64,000 bases of DNA from Rhodococcoides corynebacterioides NBRC 14404 (lineage in GTDB: Bacteria > Actinomycetota > Actinomycetes > Mycobacteriales > Mycobacteriaceae), in NCBI RefSeq assembly GCF_001894765.1, contig NZ_BCWV01000005.1, positions 1-64,000 on the forward strand. Direction: 5' to 3'. The notes beneath the pieces were generated by a model that saw only the letters and a program-made list of their open reading frames with translations, ran no database searches and had not been told where the DNA came from. Shown piece by piece: positions 24,321-33,425 of this stretch (its first letter is position 1; each line of letters begins with the position of its first letter). The translations under genes were made by a program, and so were the position numbers.

Positions 24321-26068
24321 CGGCCGGTGTCGACGACACGCCGCGCGGCGCCACGGGGGTGTCGCTCCCACCGCTGCGCGCCTGGCAGCGACGAGCGCTG
24401 ACCAAGTACCTGTCCGCGGGTCCCCGCGACTTCCTGGCCGTTGCGACGCCGGGTGCGGGCAAGACCACCTTCGCGCTGCGCGTCGCCCTGGAGTTGCTCG
24501 CCGACCGCACCGTGGATCGCGTGACGGTCGTCGCGCCGACCGAGCACCTCAAGCATCAGTGGGCGGAGGCTGCGGCCCGCGTGGGCCTGGCGTTCGACTC
24601 CCGCTTCTCCAACAGCACGGGGTCGACGTCGGCGGACTACCACGGCATCGTCGTCACCTACGCCCAGGTGGCGTCGCATCCGGCCCGTCACCGGGTCCGC
24701 ACCGAGTCCTATCGCACCCTCGTGATTCTCGACGAGATCCACCACGGCGGGGACGCCAAGAGCTGGGGCGAGGGCATCCGGGAGGCCTACGGCGACGCGA
24801 CGCGGCGTCTGGCGCTGACCGGAACGCCGTTCCGCAGCGACGACAGCCCCATCCCGTTCGTCTCCTACGAGCCGGACGAGGAGGGCCTGCCGCGGTCACG
24901 GGCGGACCACAGTTACGGCTACGCGGACGCGCTGGCCGACGGGGTCGTGCGCCCGGTGGTGTTCCTGGCCTACTCGGGCGAGGCGCGGTGGCGCAACAGC
25001 GCCGGCGACGAGTTCTCCGCTCGACTGGGCGAGCCGCTCAGCGCCGAGCAGACCGCGCGGGCGTGGCGCACGGCGCTGGATCCGTCGGGGGAGTGGGTGC
25101 CGTCGGTGCTGACGGCGGCCAACACTCGTCTGCACCAGTTGCGCGCGGGCGGCATTCCCGACGCCGGCGGCCTGGTCATCGCGTCCGATCAGACCACGGC
25201 GCGCGCCTACGCCGGCATCCTCGAGGCACTCACGGGGGAGACTCCCACGCTGGTCCTGTCCGACGACCCGACCTCGTCGTCACGCATTGCCGAGTTCGGG
25301 GCCGGCACGTCGGCGTGGATGGTGGCGGTGCGCATGGTGTCCGAGGGCGTCGACGTGCCGCGCCTGGCCGTGGGCGTCTACGCGACGAGCGCGTCGACGC
25401 CGCTGTACTTCGCGCAGGCGATCGGACGGTTCGTGCGGTCGCGCCGCAAGGGCGAGACCGCGAGCGTCTTCCTGCCGTCCGTTCCGGTGTTGCTGGACCT
25501 CGCGAGCAAGCTCGAGGCGCAGCGGGACCACGTGATCGGCAAGCCGCACCGGGAGAAGGACGGTCTCGACGACGATCTGCTGGCGGACGCGAACCAGCAG
25601 AAGGACGAGCCCGGTGAGGAGGAGAAGGCCTTCACGGCCCTGGGTGCCGACGCCGAACTCGACCAGGTGATCTACGACGGGTCGTCGTTCGGGACGGCGA
25701 CGTTCTCGGGCAGCGACGAGGAGGCGGATTATCTGGGTCTGCCCGGTCTGCTGGACGGGGACCAGATGAGGGCCCTGCTGCGCAAGCGTCAGAGCGACCA
25801 ACTCGCGGCGCCGGGTCCCGCCGCGCCCACGGCGCCCACGGCGCCCACCCCCGATGCTCCTGCCGGTACGGGGCGCGCGGGCGACGCTGCGAAGCTCGCG
25901 GAGCTGCGCAAGGAACTGAACTCGCTGGTGGCGATGCAGCATCACCGCACCGGCAAGGCCCACGGCATCATTCACGGCGAACTGCGGCGCACCTGCGGCG
26001 GTCCGCCGACGGCCATCGCGACGGCCGAGCAACTCGCCGAACGTATCGCCGCTCTGCGGTCCTGGTGA
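24317..26068 (+). CDS. DEAD/DEAH-box SF2 helicase (restriction-subunit-like)
   Basis: The 583-residue product has Walker A ATPGAGKTT (about residues 43-51), VVAPTEHLKHQWAEA, motif II LDEIHHGG, motif III LTGTPFRSD and, in the second RecA domain, motif VI QAIGRFVRS. The DEIHH box and general layout resemble XPB/type III restriction Res and RadD-like helicases. The C-terminal part (after about 400) is acidic and linker-like, then a predicted helical segment AAKLAELRKELNSLVAMQHHRTG and GELRRTCGGPP. No nuclease or methylase partner is nearby, so a restriction system is unlikely; DNA repair is possible. The ATG at 24317 overlaps a possible leader frame. Confidence 0.85.
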   Translation: MTAGVDDTPRGATGVSLPPLRAWQRRALTKYLSAGPRDFLAVATPGAGKTTFALRVALELLADRTVDRVTVVAPTEHLKHQWAEAAARVGLAFDSRFSNSTGSTSADYHGIVVTYAQVASHPARHRVRTESYRTLVILDEIHHGGDAKSWGEGIREAYGDATRRLALTGTPFRSDDSPIPFVSYEPDEEGLPRSRADHSYGYADALADGVVRPVVFLAYSGEARWRNSAGDEFSARLGEPLSAEQTARAWRTALDPSGEWVPSVLTAANTRLHQLRAGGIPDAGGLVIASDQTTARAYAGILEALTGETPTLVLSDDPTSSSRIAEFGAGTSAWMVAVRMVSEGVDVPRLAVGVYATSASTPLYFAQAIGRFVRSRRKGETASVFLPSVPVLLDLASKLEAQRDHVIGKPHREKDGLDDDLLADANQQKDEPGEEEKAFTALGADAELDQVIYDGSSFGTATFSGSDEEADYLGLPGLLDGDQMRALLRKRQSDQLAAPGPAAPTAPTAPTPDAPAGTGRAGDAAKLAELRKELNSLVAMQHHRTGKAHGIIHGELRRTCGGPPTAIATAEQLAERIAALRSW

Positions 26069-26113
26069 TGCCGGCCCGCTGACACGGACATCCGTCGCGG
26101 GCCCCGGAGACGA

Positions 26114-26151
26114 CGACGGCGGGCGACCACCGAAGTGGTCGCCCGCCGTCG
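26114..26151. terminator. bidirectional terminator hairpin
   Basis: A 17-bp perfect stem (26114-26130 with 26135-26151; core GGCGGGCGACCAC) with a CGAA tetraloop lies between the convergent helicase and DUF7455 genes. Confidence 0.8.
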
Positions 26152-26169
26152 GGTCGTGGGAGTCGGGGC

Positions 26170-26364
26170 TCAGGCCATCGCGTCGGCGTCGGTGACGATC
26201 GTCGCGTTCATCTCGCGAAGTCGGTCCTCGTGCTCGTTGGCGTGGTGGCGGCAGAAGAGAAGCTCACCGCCGGTGGCGAGGACGGCGCGTACCCGTGCGC
26301 CTGCGCCACAGCGGTCGCATCGGTCCGCCGCTGTGAGGGTCGTGTCTGTCATCAATCCGGGCAT
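26170..26364 (-). CDS. small zinc-binding protein (DUF7455-like)
   Basis: The 64-residue product contains CDRCG and, 22 residues later, FCRHHANEHE, a four-ligand arrangement (Cys-x2-Cys with Cys and His) that suggests one zinc ion. It ends MNATIVTDADAMA. Similar small proteins are conserved in Mycobacteriales near sigA/sigB; function unknown. The ATG at 26364 is preferred because GGAGG lies 4 bases before it; a GTG at 26391 and an ATG at 26352 are alternatives. Confidence 0.72.
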   Translation of the reverse strand: MPGLMTDTTLTAADRCDRCGAGARVRAVLATGGELLFCRHHANEHEDRLREMNATIVTDADAMA

Positions 26365-26616
26365 GACGCCTCCGTACTGACCGCGACTCACGGTCCTGGG
26401 ATCGGTCCTCCGCGCCGGTGCGACGCGGTTCGTTCACTCTGTCAGACGTATAGCCGTCGTGCCTTGTTCCCACGCAGGACACGATGTGTTGTCACTAACA
26501 CGAAACATGCTGGCCAGGGGCGTCGGCGTCGGACGCGTTCGCTGAGGGCAGAACGTCGGGGCGGGGTCCGGACCCTCGGCGAGGGTCGGCCGCGAGCCCT
26601 CGCTAGCGTTCTCGGC

Positions 26617-27531
26617 GTGGCCCTCGACGTGACGCGCACCGCACCGCGCACCTTTCCCGGGTGGGCGGTTCCGGGTGTCTTCGTCGTCGGTGCGGTGGCG
26701 CAGTACCTCGGTGCCGCCGTGGGGGTCTTCCTCTTCGATACGACGTCGCCGACGACGGTCGCGTGGCTCCGCGCCGCCGGCGCCGCCGTGATCCTGCTCG
26801 CGTGGCGCCGTCCGTGGCGTACGCGGTGGACCCGGCGGTCCGTGGTCGCCGCGACGGGCTTCGGCGTGGTGACCGTGGCCATGAATCTCGCCTTCTACGA
26901 GGCGATCGCGCGCATCCCGCTCGGGACGGCCGTGGCCATCGAGTTCCTCGGACCGGTTGCGGTGGCCGCCCTGGGGTCGCGACGGCCGCGGGACGTGCTC
27001 GCACTGGTTCTGGTGGTCGTGGGCGTCGCGCTGGCCGCGGGTGCGACCGGTGACGTCGGCGTCGCGGGAGTGGCCTTCGCGCTCACGGCAGCCGCGCTCT
27101 GGGCCGCCTACGTGGTGCTCGGCACGGTGGTCGCCGACGCCGGCCGCGGGCTCGATTCTCTGGCGGTCGGCATGGGAGCTGCGACCGTGCTCCTGGCCCC
27201 GATCGGACTCACCCCGCAGCTGCTGGCGGACCCCGGCGTGTTCGCCCACCCCGCGACGTGGCTCCTGGGCCTGGGCATCGGCCTGCTGTCGTCGGTGGTG
27301 CCCTACGCGCTCGATCAGGTCGTCCTGCGCTCGGTCGGCCGGGCGCGTTTCGCCCTCCTGCTGGCTCTGCTCCCCACCACGGCGACGGTGGTCGGATTCC
27401 TCGTGCTGCGTCAGCTCCCCACCGCAGGTGAGGGCCTGGGCATCGCGTTGGTCGTCGTCGCGGTGGCTCTCGGGGGCGTCGAACGCCGTCCCCGCCCCGA
27501 ACCCGACCCCTCACCGACAGGACGGACATGA
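26617..27531 (+). CDS. EamA/DMT family transporter (RhtA-like exporter)
   Basis: The 304-residue product has ten hydrophobic helices arranged as two EamA repeats, including TVAWLRAAGAAVILLAWRRP, MNLAFYEAIARIPLGTAVAIEFLGPV and the matching second-half SSVVPYALDQVVLRSVGRARF. The latter segments are typical of RhtA-type amino-acid (threonine/homoserine) exporters of the plasma membrane; the actual substrate is not shown. The GTG at 26617 is chosen since upstream sequence lacks hydrophobic character. It overlaps the DUF952 gene in ATGA. Confidence 0.85.
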   Translation: MALDVTRTAPRTFPGWAVPGVFVVGAVAQYLGAAVGVFLFDTTSPTTVAWLRAAGAAVILLAWRRPWRTRWTRRSVVAATGFGVVTVAMNLAFYEAIARIPLGTAVAIEFLGPVAVAALGSRRPRDVLALVLVVVGVALAAGATGDVGVAGVAFALTAAALWAAYVVLGTVVADAGRGLDSLAVGMGAATVLLAPIGLTPQLLADPGVFAHPATWLLGLGIGLLSSVVPYALDQVVLRSVGRARFALLLALLPTTATVVGFLVLRQLPTAGEGLGIALVVVAVALGGVERRPRPEPDPSPTGRT

Positions 27532-27866
27532 CGGATCTTCTGCACCTGTGCAGCGACGACGAGTGGGCGACGTACCGCGCGGCCGGGGAGGTTGCGCCGC
27601 CGTCGTTGGCGACGGACGGATTCGTCCATCTCTCGACGCCCGAGCAGGTCCATCTGCCGGCGAACCGACTCTTCCGCGGGCGCACGGACCTGGTGGTCCT
27701 CCACGTCGATCCCGAGGCATTGCCCGCCGAGGTGAGGTGGGAGCCGGGAGTGCCCGGCGACCCGGCGTCGATGCTCTTCCCGCACCACTACGGTGCGATC
27801 CCGGTCGACGCCGTGCGTCGAGCGGAACCGTGTCCGCCCGGCGACGACGGCCTGTTCGGCGGGTGA
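27528..27866 (+). CDS. DUF952 family protein
   Basis: The 112-residue product has the DUF952 signature: LLHLCSDDEW at the start, GFVHLSTPEQV with the conserved His, and LFPHHYGAIPVDAV near the end. The family, fused or free-standing, has a compact ADP-ribosyltransferase-like fold of unknown activity. It overlaps the transporter by 4 bases (ATGA), so both are co-translated. It converges with sigA, 48 bases apart. Confidence 0.85.
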   Translation: MTDLLHLCSDDEWATYRAAGEVAPPSLATDGFVHLSTPEQVHLPANRLFRGRTDLVVLHVDPEALPAEVRWEPGVPGDPASMLFPHHYGAIPVDAVRRAEPCPPGDDGLFGG

Positions 27867-27914
27867 CGCCGAGCCGTGGTCACCGGGCGGTGAACGGGGT
27901 GGTGATCGAGTCGA

Positions 27915-29255
27915 TCAGTCCAGGTAGTCGCGCAGCACCTGGGACCGGCTGGGGTGGCGCAGCTTGGACATCGTCTTCGACTCGATCTGGCGGATGCGCT
28001 CACGCGTGACGCCGTAGACCTGCCCGATCTCGTCGAGCGTGCGGGGCTGGCCGTCGGTGAGGCCGAAGCGCAGGCGGACCACGCCGGCCTCGCGCTCGGA
28101 GAGCGTCTCGAGCACGGACTGCAGCTGATCCTGCAGGAGGGTGAAGGACACGGCGTCGACGGCGACCACGGCCTCCGAGTCCTCGATGAAGTCACCGAGC
28201 TGGCTGTCGCCCTCGTCGCCGATGGTCTGATCGAGAGAGATCGGCTCACGCGCGTACTGCTGGATCTCCAGCACCTTCTCCGGCGTGATGTCCATTTCCT
28301 TCGCCAGTTCCTCCGGCGTGGGCTCGCGGCCCAGATCCTGGAGGAGTTCACGCTGGATACGGCCGAGCTTGTTGATGACCTCGACCATGTGCACGGGGAT
28401 GCGGATGGTGCGGGCCTGGTCGGCCATCGCGCGGGTGATGGCCTGACGGATCCACCACGTCGCGTAGGTGGAGAACTTGTAGCCCTTGGTGTAGTCGAAC
28501 TTCTCGACCGCACGGATCAGACCGAGGTTGCCTTCCTGGATGAGGTCGAGGAAGGCCATACCGCGGCCGGTGTAGCGCTTGGCCAGCGAGACCACGAGGC
28601 GGAGGTTCGCCTCGAGGAGATGGTTCTTGGCGCGGTTGCCGTCGCGGCAGATCCAGTTCATGTCCCGGCGCTGCGCGACGGGCAGCTTCTCGCCCTTCTC
28701 GGCGGACTCGGCCATGAGCTGCGTGGCGTACAGGCCCGCCTCGATGCGCTTGGCCAGTTCCACCTCCTCCTCGGCGTTGAGGAGCGCGACCTTGCCGATC
28801 TGCTTGAGGTAGGCGCGGACCGAGTCGGCCGAGGCGGTGAGCTCGGCGTCCTTGCGGGCCTGCCGCAGGGCTTCCGACTCCTCCTCGTCCCACACGAAGT
28901 CGCCGGACGCCTTGTCCTCCGCGGTGGGCTCCGGCGTGGCCTCGTCCTCGCCGTCCTCACCGACGGCGACGACCTCGACCACGTCGGTCTCGGCGGCGAG
29001 TTCGCCCTCCGGGACGTCGAGATCGGCAATGTCGCCGGGGTTCTCGTCGGCGTCCTCTCCCGCGGGCGAGGTGGCCTTCTTGGCCGGAGCCTTCTTCGCT
29101 GCCGTCTTCTTGGCAGCGGCGCCGCGCGGGGCGGCCTTCTTGGCGGGGGCCTTACGAGCCGCCTTCTTGGCGGGAGCCTTCGCAGGTGCGGCAACCGCAG
29201 CGTCCGCGGTGTCGGTCGCGGTCTCTACGGTCTGACGGATGTCGGTGGCTGCCAC
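27915..29255 (-). CDS. sigA: principal RNA polymerase sigma factor SigA (HrdB/RpoD)
   Basis: SigA directs housekeeping transcription. The 446-residue product has region 1.2 ([20 protein letters not shown]), region 2 ([39 protein letters not shown]), region 3 and region 4.2 ([20 protein letters not shown]). The N-terminal 60 residues are an Ala/Lys/Pro repeat (AKKAPAKKA type) followed by an acidic stretch. The start is GTG 29255 with GAAAGGG before it. A TACAAT -10 lies about 100 bases upstream. It is the first of two primary-like sigma genes here. Confidence 0.96.
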   Translation of the reverse strand: MAATDIRQTVETATDTADAAVAAPAKAPAKKAARKAPAKKAAPRGAAAKKTAAKKAPAKKATSPAGEDADENPGDIADLDVPEGELAAETDVVEVVAVGEDGEDEATPEPTAEDKASGDFVWDEEESEALRQARKDAELTASADSVRAYLKQIGKVALLNAEEEVELAKRIEAGLYATQLMAESAEKGEKLPVAQRRDMNWICRDGNRAKNHLLEANLRLVVSLAKRYTGRGMAFLDLIQEGNLGLIRAVEKFDYTKGYKFSTYATWWIRQAITRAMADQARTIRIPVHMVEVINKLGRIQRELLQDLGREPTPEELAKEMDITPEKVLEIQQYAREPISLDQTIGDEGDSQLGDFIEDSEAVVAVDAVSFTLLQDQLQSVLETLSEREAGVVRLRFGLTDGQPRTLDEIGQVYGVTRERIRQIESKTMSKLRHPSRSQVLRDYLD

Positions 29256-29355
29256 GTACGCCCTTTCGTGACGGTGTCGTGCGGCGTCACGCCAGAGTGT
29301 TCTTCCGGCGGAGAGGTCTGTCGGATTTCCCGGCGACGAAGCCGGGGCGTGGACC

Positions 29356-29361
29356 ATTGTA
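29356..29361 (-). promoter_or_regulatory. -10 element of sigA
   Basis: Read on the minus strand, TACAAT matches the TANNNT consensus closely and lies 100 bases before the sigA start codon, giving a leader of about 94 nt. A TCGAAC motif lies 15 bases upstream of it but is a weak -35. Confidence 0.5.
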
Positions 29362-29429
29362 ACGACCGCGCGGCAGGTTCGAGACCGCGCGAGTCGCGCG
29401 GACCGGAACGACCGCTCGGGACCGGTGTC

Positions 29430-30242
29430 TCAGGGCGCGACGCGGGACGTCGAGGCGAGGGCCGCCCCGACGATGCCCGCCGTGTTGCGCAGGGTGGCGG
29501 GCTGCACGGGAGTGCGATTGGTCAGCATCGGGATCCACTTCTCGGCCTTCCGGCTGATCCCGCCGCCGGCGATGAACAGGTCGGGCCAGAACAGGTCCTC
29601 GATCCGTTCCAGCACGCGGGACACCTCCTTGGCCCACTGCTTGTAGGAGAGGTCGTTCTCCTCCTTGACGCGGGACGCGGCGCGGTGCTCGGCCTCCTTG
29701 CCGTCGACCTCCATGTGCCCGAGCTCGGTGTTGGGCAGCAGGACGCCGTTCTGCAGGATGGCCGAGCCGATCCCGGTGCCGAACGTCAGCAGGATGACCA
29801 CGCCCTTGGTGTCCCGGCCACCCCCGAACTTGTCCTCGGCGATTCCGGCGGCATCCGCGTCGTTGAGCACGGTCACCGCCCGACCGCCGAGATGTTCGGA
29901 GAACAGTGCACCGGCGTCCGTGCCGATCCACGCCTGGTCGACGTTCGCGGCCGTGCGTGCGACGCCGCCCGTCACGACGCAGGGCAGGGTGATGCCGACG
30001 TCGCCGGTCCACTCGAAGTGGTCGACGATGGCGCGGACGGTCTCGGCCACGGCCTGCGGCGTCGACGGCTGCGGGGTCTCGATCTTGTGCCGGTCGCCGA
30101 CGAGTTCACCGGTGGCGAGGTCGACGATGCCGCCCTTGACGCCGCTGCCGCCGACGTCGACACCGAACCCCCGACCCGACGGGGCGGTGCCGGTCCGGTC
30201 GGCGATGGACACGGGTCCGGGATCGGTGGGGCCGTTCGACAT
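29430..30242 (-). CDS. ppgK: polyphosphate glucokinase
   Basis: PpgK phosphorylates glucose using polyphosphate or ATP. The 270-residue product is a ROK-type kinase with the phosphate-binding [15 protein letters not shown], the catalytic Asp in VLNDADAAG, the nucleotide loop [12 protein letters not shown], and [17 protein letters not shown], where the actinobacterial polyphosphate enzymes have their distinctive lysines. Its place next to sigA and suhB is conserved in Mycobacterium. It is divergent from suhB across 118 bases. Confidence 0.94.
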   Translation of the reverse strand: MSNGPTDPGPVSIADRTGTAPSGRGFGVDVGGSGVKGGIVDLATGELVGDRHKIETPQPSTPQAVAETVRAIVDHFEWTGDVGITLPCVVTGGVARTAANVDQAWIGTDAGALFSEHLGGRAVTVLNDADAAGIAEDKFGGGRDTKGVVILLTFGTGIGSAILQNGVLLPNTELGHMEVDGKEAEHRAASRVKEENDLSYKQWAKEVSRVLERIEDLFWPDLFIAGGGISRKAEKWIPMLTNRTPVQPATLRNTAGIVGAALASTSRVAP

Positions 30243-30360
30243 GCGTGCATCCTCCTCGGGCAGCGGGCGAGCGGAACCGGCGCTCGCGAATCACCCTAGT
30301 TGTTCCCGGCGGGTCCGGGACGGGGCGGCGCGTCGGTCGGGGATGTGGTCGGATCGAGCA

Positions 30361-31263
30361 ATGACTTCGTCGATGGAACCCCCCGTGCCCGCCGACCGCC
30401 CGCGCGCCGACGACGACCCGGACACGCTGCAGCGCATCGCGGTCGAGGTCGCCCGCGAGGCCGGTCGCCACATCGCTCGTCGTCGACCCGAGGTGTTCGG
30501 TCGCGGTGCGACCCCGGCGGCGGCGGACGCCGTGCAGTCCAAGTCGACGCCCACCGACCCGGTCACCGTGGTGGACACCGAGACCGAGCACCTGGTGCGG
30601 GAGCGACTCGCCGATCGACGGCCGGACGACGACGTTCTGGGCGAGGAAGGCGGGGGAGCGAGGCAGGCGCCGTCGGGGGTGCGCTGGGTGGTCGACCCCA
30701 TCGACGGCACCGTGAACTTCCTCTACGGCCTGCCCGCCTACGCGGTGTCGGTCGCTGCGCAGGTCGACGGTCGGTCCGTCGCGGGCGCGGTGGAGGACGT
30801 CGTTCGACGCCGGACCTACGCCGCCCGACTCGGCGGCGGCGCGTGGGTCAGCGACGACGGCGGGGACTGGGTCCGCCTGTCCGTCCGCGACGTCGACGAC
30901 GTCTCGATGGCGTTGGTGGCCACCGGATTCGGGTACGGCGCGGCTCGCCGCCGTCGCCAGGGCGAGATGGTGAGCGCCCTCCTGCCCCGGGTGCGCGACC
31001 TGCGCCGAGTGGGGTCGGCAGCGCTCGACCTGTGCATGGTCGCGGAGGGGCAGGTGGACGCGCACTTCGAACACGGACTCTCACCCTGGGACTGGGCCGC
31101 CGGCGCGCTGATCGCGGCGGAGGCGGGTGCGCGGGTGCGGACACCGTCGCCGCACTCGCGCAGCAGCGACGGCGAGGTCACCGTGGCGGCGGCTCCGGGG
31201 GTAGCGGACGCGTTCTCGGCCCTGCTGGACGGACTCGGGGCCCTGGACCCCATCCCGGAGTAG
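30361..31263 (+). CDS. suhB: inositol-1-monophosphatase family protein
   Basis: Inositol monophosphatases hydrolyse inositol-1-phosphate and supply inositol for mycothiol and phosphatidylinositol. The 300-residue product has the metal motifs DPIDGTVNF and, late in the chain, SPWDWAAGALIAAEAGA, plus VLGEEGG with the third acidic ligand. The N-terminus has a Pro/Asp-rich extension of about 20 residues. Position next to ppgK matches suhB of M. tuberculosis (Rv2701c). It converges with cei. Confidence 0.92.
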   Translation: MTSSMEPPVPADRPRADDDPDTLQRIAVEVAREAGRHIARRRPEVFGRGATPAAADAVQSKSTPTDPVTVVDTETEHLVRERLADRRPDDDVLGEEGGGARQAPSGVRWVVDPIDGTVNFLYGLPAYAVSVAAQVDGRSVAGAVEDVVRRRTYAARLGGGAWVSDDGGDWVRLSVRDVDDVSMALVATGFGYGAARRRRQGEMVSALLPRVRDLRRVGSAALDLCMVAEGQVDAHFEHGLSPWDWAAGALIAAEAGARVRTPSPHSRSSDGEVTVAAAPGVADAFSALLDGLGALDPIPE

Positions 31264-31275
31264 TCCGGTACCGGG

Positions 31276-31956
31276 TCAGCAGTCGACGGTGCGCGCCGCC
31301 TGCAGCAGATCGAGGTCGAGGGCCGGAGCGGGCTGGCCGGGCGGAACCTCGGCGAGCGTCCGGACCACTTCCTCGGCATCGGTGTTCGGTTGCAGCGCGC
31401 GGAAATTCGTCCCGAGCGCGAGATCGACCGTGTCGTCGGCGCGATCGTCGCGCACGAACTCGGCGCACGGAGCGACGAGCGCGACGGTGCCGGCGGCGGC
31501 GACCCCTGCCTCGCCGAATCGGATCTGGGCGATGCACTGCATGTTCTGATCGACGTACACCGGGTCGTTGCCCACCTGGACGTCGGGAGCACTGGCATAG
31601 CCGTAGTTGTTGAGGTCCGCCGCTATCTCGGCGGCCTGGCCGCCCTGACCGTTGGCGTTGAACACTCGCACCTTCGTCGCCGAGAGCGGGAGCGGTTGCG
31701 ACTCGTCGACGATGCCGGCGTCGACCACCTCGCCGAGCGCGGCCGCCGTCGGTGCCGCCGGGTCGGACGGCGGCTGGGGCGCGTTGCAGGCCACCGCCTC
31801 GGTGCCGGTCTCGGTGGCGGTCAGCACGCGCACCCACACCGCGGCGCCGGCCAACGCGAGTACCACCAGCAGGATCAGGATCGGAGCCGGGCGACGGCGG
31901 CGGAACGGCCGGCCGCGGTCGTCGGTGGACGATCCCCCGGTGATGTACGAAACCAC
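31276..31956 (-). CDS. cei: cell-envelope integrity protein Cei (LytR_C domain)
   Basis: Cei is an envelope protein needed for virulence and wall integrity in M. tuberculosis (Rv2700). The 226-residue product has a basic cytoplasmic N-terminus (RGRPFRRRR), one transmembrane helix (APILILLVVLALAGAAVWV) and an extracytoplasmic part with a LytR C-terminal domain (KVRVFNANGQGGQAAEIA, LNNYGYA). Cys residues at the linker, in QNMQCIAQI, in ALVAPCAEF and at the very end could form disulfides. GTG start at 31956. Gene order with suhB and DUF4193 agrees with the assignment. Confidence 0.9.
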   Translation of the reverse strand: MVSYITGGSSTDDRGRPFRRRRPAPILILLVVLALAGAAVWVRVLTATETGTEAVACNAPQPPSDPAAPTAAALGEVVDAGIVDESQPLPLSATKVRVFNANGQGGQAAEIAADLNNYGYASAPDVQVGNDPVYVDQNMQCIAQIRFGEAGVAAAGTVALVAPCAEFVRDDRADDTVDLALGTNFRALQPNTDAEEVVRTLAEVPPGQPAPALDLDLLQAARTVDC

Positions 31957-32431
31957 GTTGGCGGCTGCCCTTCCGTCGTCGGTCCCTGCCCGCGGCGGGT
32001 CCTGGATACGCGGGACCGGCGGGGTGTCGCGCTCACTGTAGTGGCCGCGGCCGGCCGACAGGGCGCAGGACCGAGCGGTGCTTTCGATCCGGTCGGGCGT
32101 CGGCTATTGTCTGGCGGCCCGGTCAGGAATGGACGGCCCGTCGGCGCCATCGGCGGTGCAGGTCATCCGCACCGGCCTCGGCTGCGAATGGAGGTCGAAC
32201 ACGGTGCCCGACAGGGCGGCGACGGCCGTATCGGGAACAACTCGACCCGAATGGCTGTTCGGCCACGAACACCGTTCGGAAGCACCGCCCGCGGTGCGAC
32301 CGAGGATGTAGGCACACGAGGAACGAGTTCGTCGAACAAGAAGCGGTCGACGTCTTGCACATCCCCACGAAGGCGATCGAGAGGATCGGGGCACCCATCC
32401 CGGTCCAGCAGGAAGGTAAGGGGACACGGTC
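31957..32431. other. 475-base intergenic leader upstream of DUF4193
   Basis: No convincing gene lies between cei and the DUF4193 gene. Two forward promoter candidates are seen: TTTCGA-N17-TATTGT (32082-32110), which would give a leader of about 315 nt, and an ECF-type match at 32233. The rest is non-repetitive GC-rich DNA; the short frames within it lack starts with ribosome sites and show no family features. Confidence 0.6.
32233..32259 (+). promoter_or_regulatory. candidate SigH/SigE-type promoter before DUF4193
   Basis: GGGAACA (32233-32239), a 16-base spacer and TGTT (32256-32259) fit GGGAAYA-N16/17-cGTT with one mismatch. The transcript would begin near 32266, about 165 nt before the ATG. 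Not verified as active. Confidence 0.45.
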
Positions 32432-32734
32432 ATGGCAACCGATTACGACGCACCACGGCGTACCGAATCCGACGACGTGTCGGAGGACTCGCTGGAAGAA
32501 CTGAAGGCGCGACGCAACGAGGCACAGTCCTCCGTCGTCGACATCGACGAGACCGACACCGCGGAGTCGTTCGAACTGCCCGGCGCGGACCTCTCGGGCG
32601 AGGAACTCTCCGTCCGGGTCGTCCCGAAGCAGGCGGACGAGTTCACGTGTTCGAGCTGTTTCCTCGTTCATCATCGGTCGCGACTGGCCGAGGAGAACGG
32701 GGGCGCTCCGATCTGCCGCGACTGCGCGGCCTGA
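32432..32734 (+). CDS. DUF4193 family protein (Rv2699c-like)
   Basis: The 100-residue product is acidic and largely disordered at first (MATDYDAPRR, SLEELKARRNEAQSSVVDID), then ends in a CSSC-type zinc knuckle: FTCSSCFLVHHRSRL and ICRDCAA supply four cysteines. DUF4193 proteins are highly conserved in actinobacteria and of unknown function; the zinc part suggests nucleic-acid or RNA-polymerase contact. AGGAAGG lies before the ATG at a rather long distance. A long leader precedes it and a terminator follows. Confidence 0.88.
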   Translation: MATDYDAPRRTESDDVSEDSLEELKARRNEAQSSVVDIDETDTAESFELPGADLSGEELSVRVVPKQADEFTCSSCFLVHHRSRLAEENGGAPICRDCAA

Positions 32735-32766
32735 TCGAACCGTCTCGCTCCGCAGGAATCACGTAC

Positions 32767-32793
32767 CGGGCACCCGACCTCGTCGGGTGCCCG
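32767..32793. terminator. terminator hairpin after DUF4193
   Basis: A perfect 12-bp stem CGGGCACCCGAC / GTCGGGTGCCCG with a CTC loop is followed by TTGTCGTGT. It lies between the convergent DUF4193 and DUF3093 genes. Confidence 0.8.
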
Positions 32794-32854
32794 TTGTCGT
32801 GTCGGCCGTCTCGGCGTCCCCGGTCTCGTCCGCGCGGGGACGGCGCGGGCGAGG

Positions 32855-33358
32855 TCAGCTGCCGCGGACGAGGGCGGCGACCACGTCGTCCGGCCGGCGA
32901 CTGCTGACGAGCCAGTACGGCGTCGGGTCGTCCGCGTCGTCGAGCACGACCAGAACCAGTGTCTTCACCCAGGACCGGTTGAGGACGAACGCCGCGGGAT
33001 CGAGCTGGCGGCCGAGCGCCGCGCTCTTCGCCGACGCGGGGACCGCGGCCGCCCGCGACACGACGGACGCCGGCAACGTGGCCTTGCCCGCGAGCAGATA
33101 CCGCTCACCGTCGCGCTCCACCACGCGCACGCGCGTGCGCCCCAGGCGGGCGACGATCCACACCGCGAACGGCACGAGGACCAGGTACGGCAGCCACGCG
33201 GGGACTCCGGGAGACCCCAGATGGACCTCGACCGAGAGGATCACGGCCACACCGACACCGGCGAACCAGTACCAGAGCGGAACCCCGAGCCGCTCGTCGT
33301 GCAGCACGGTCTCGGCGGTGCCCGCCCTGTTCGGACGCTGCGTGTCGTTCTCTCCCAC
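32855..33358 (-). CDS. DUF3093 membrane protein (Rv2698-like)
   Basis: The 167-residue product has ERLGVPLWYWFAGVGVAVILSVEVHLG, two closely spaced hydrophobic helices, then a cytoplasmic domain with a conserved-looking KTLVLVVLDDADDPTPYWLVSSRRP, the layout of DUF3093 proteins found next to dut in mycobacteria. Function unknown. The GTG at 33358 is chosen as the start because the domain begins soon after and dut begins divergently only 67 bases away. Confidence 0.82.
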   Translation of the reverse strand: MGENDTQRPNRAGTAETVLHDERLGVPLWYWFAGVGVAVILSVEVHLGSPGVPAWLPYLVLVPFAVWIVARLGRTRVRVVERDGERYLLAGKATLPASVVSRAAAVPASAKSAALGRQLDPAAFVLNRSWVKTLVLVVLDDADDPTPYWLVSSRRPDDVVAALVRGS

Positions 33359-33425
33359 ACCACCAGGGTAGTGCGTGCGATGCGACGGTCCGCCGCGCGC
33401 GGGTCGACGGGTAACGTCGTCGTCC

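Noticed and set aside
24317-26068. Type III or type I restriction system
   Set aside because: Only a helicase is present; no methyltransferase specificity or nuclease gene is adjacent.
32078-32674. Short open frames (77 codons plus strand, 183 codons minus strand) in the DUF4193 leader
   Set aside because: Composition is not protein-like, the minus-strand frame runs into the DUF4193 gene, and neither has a good start.
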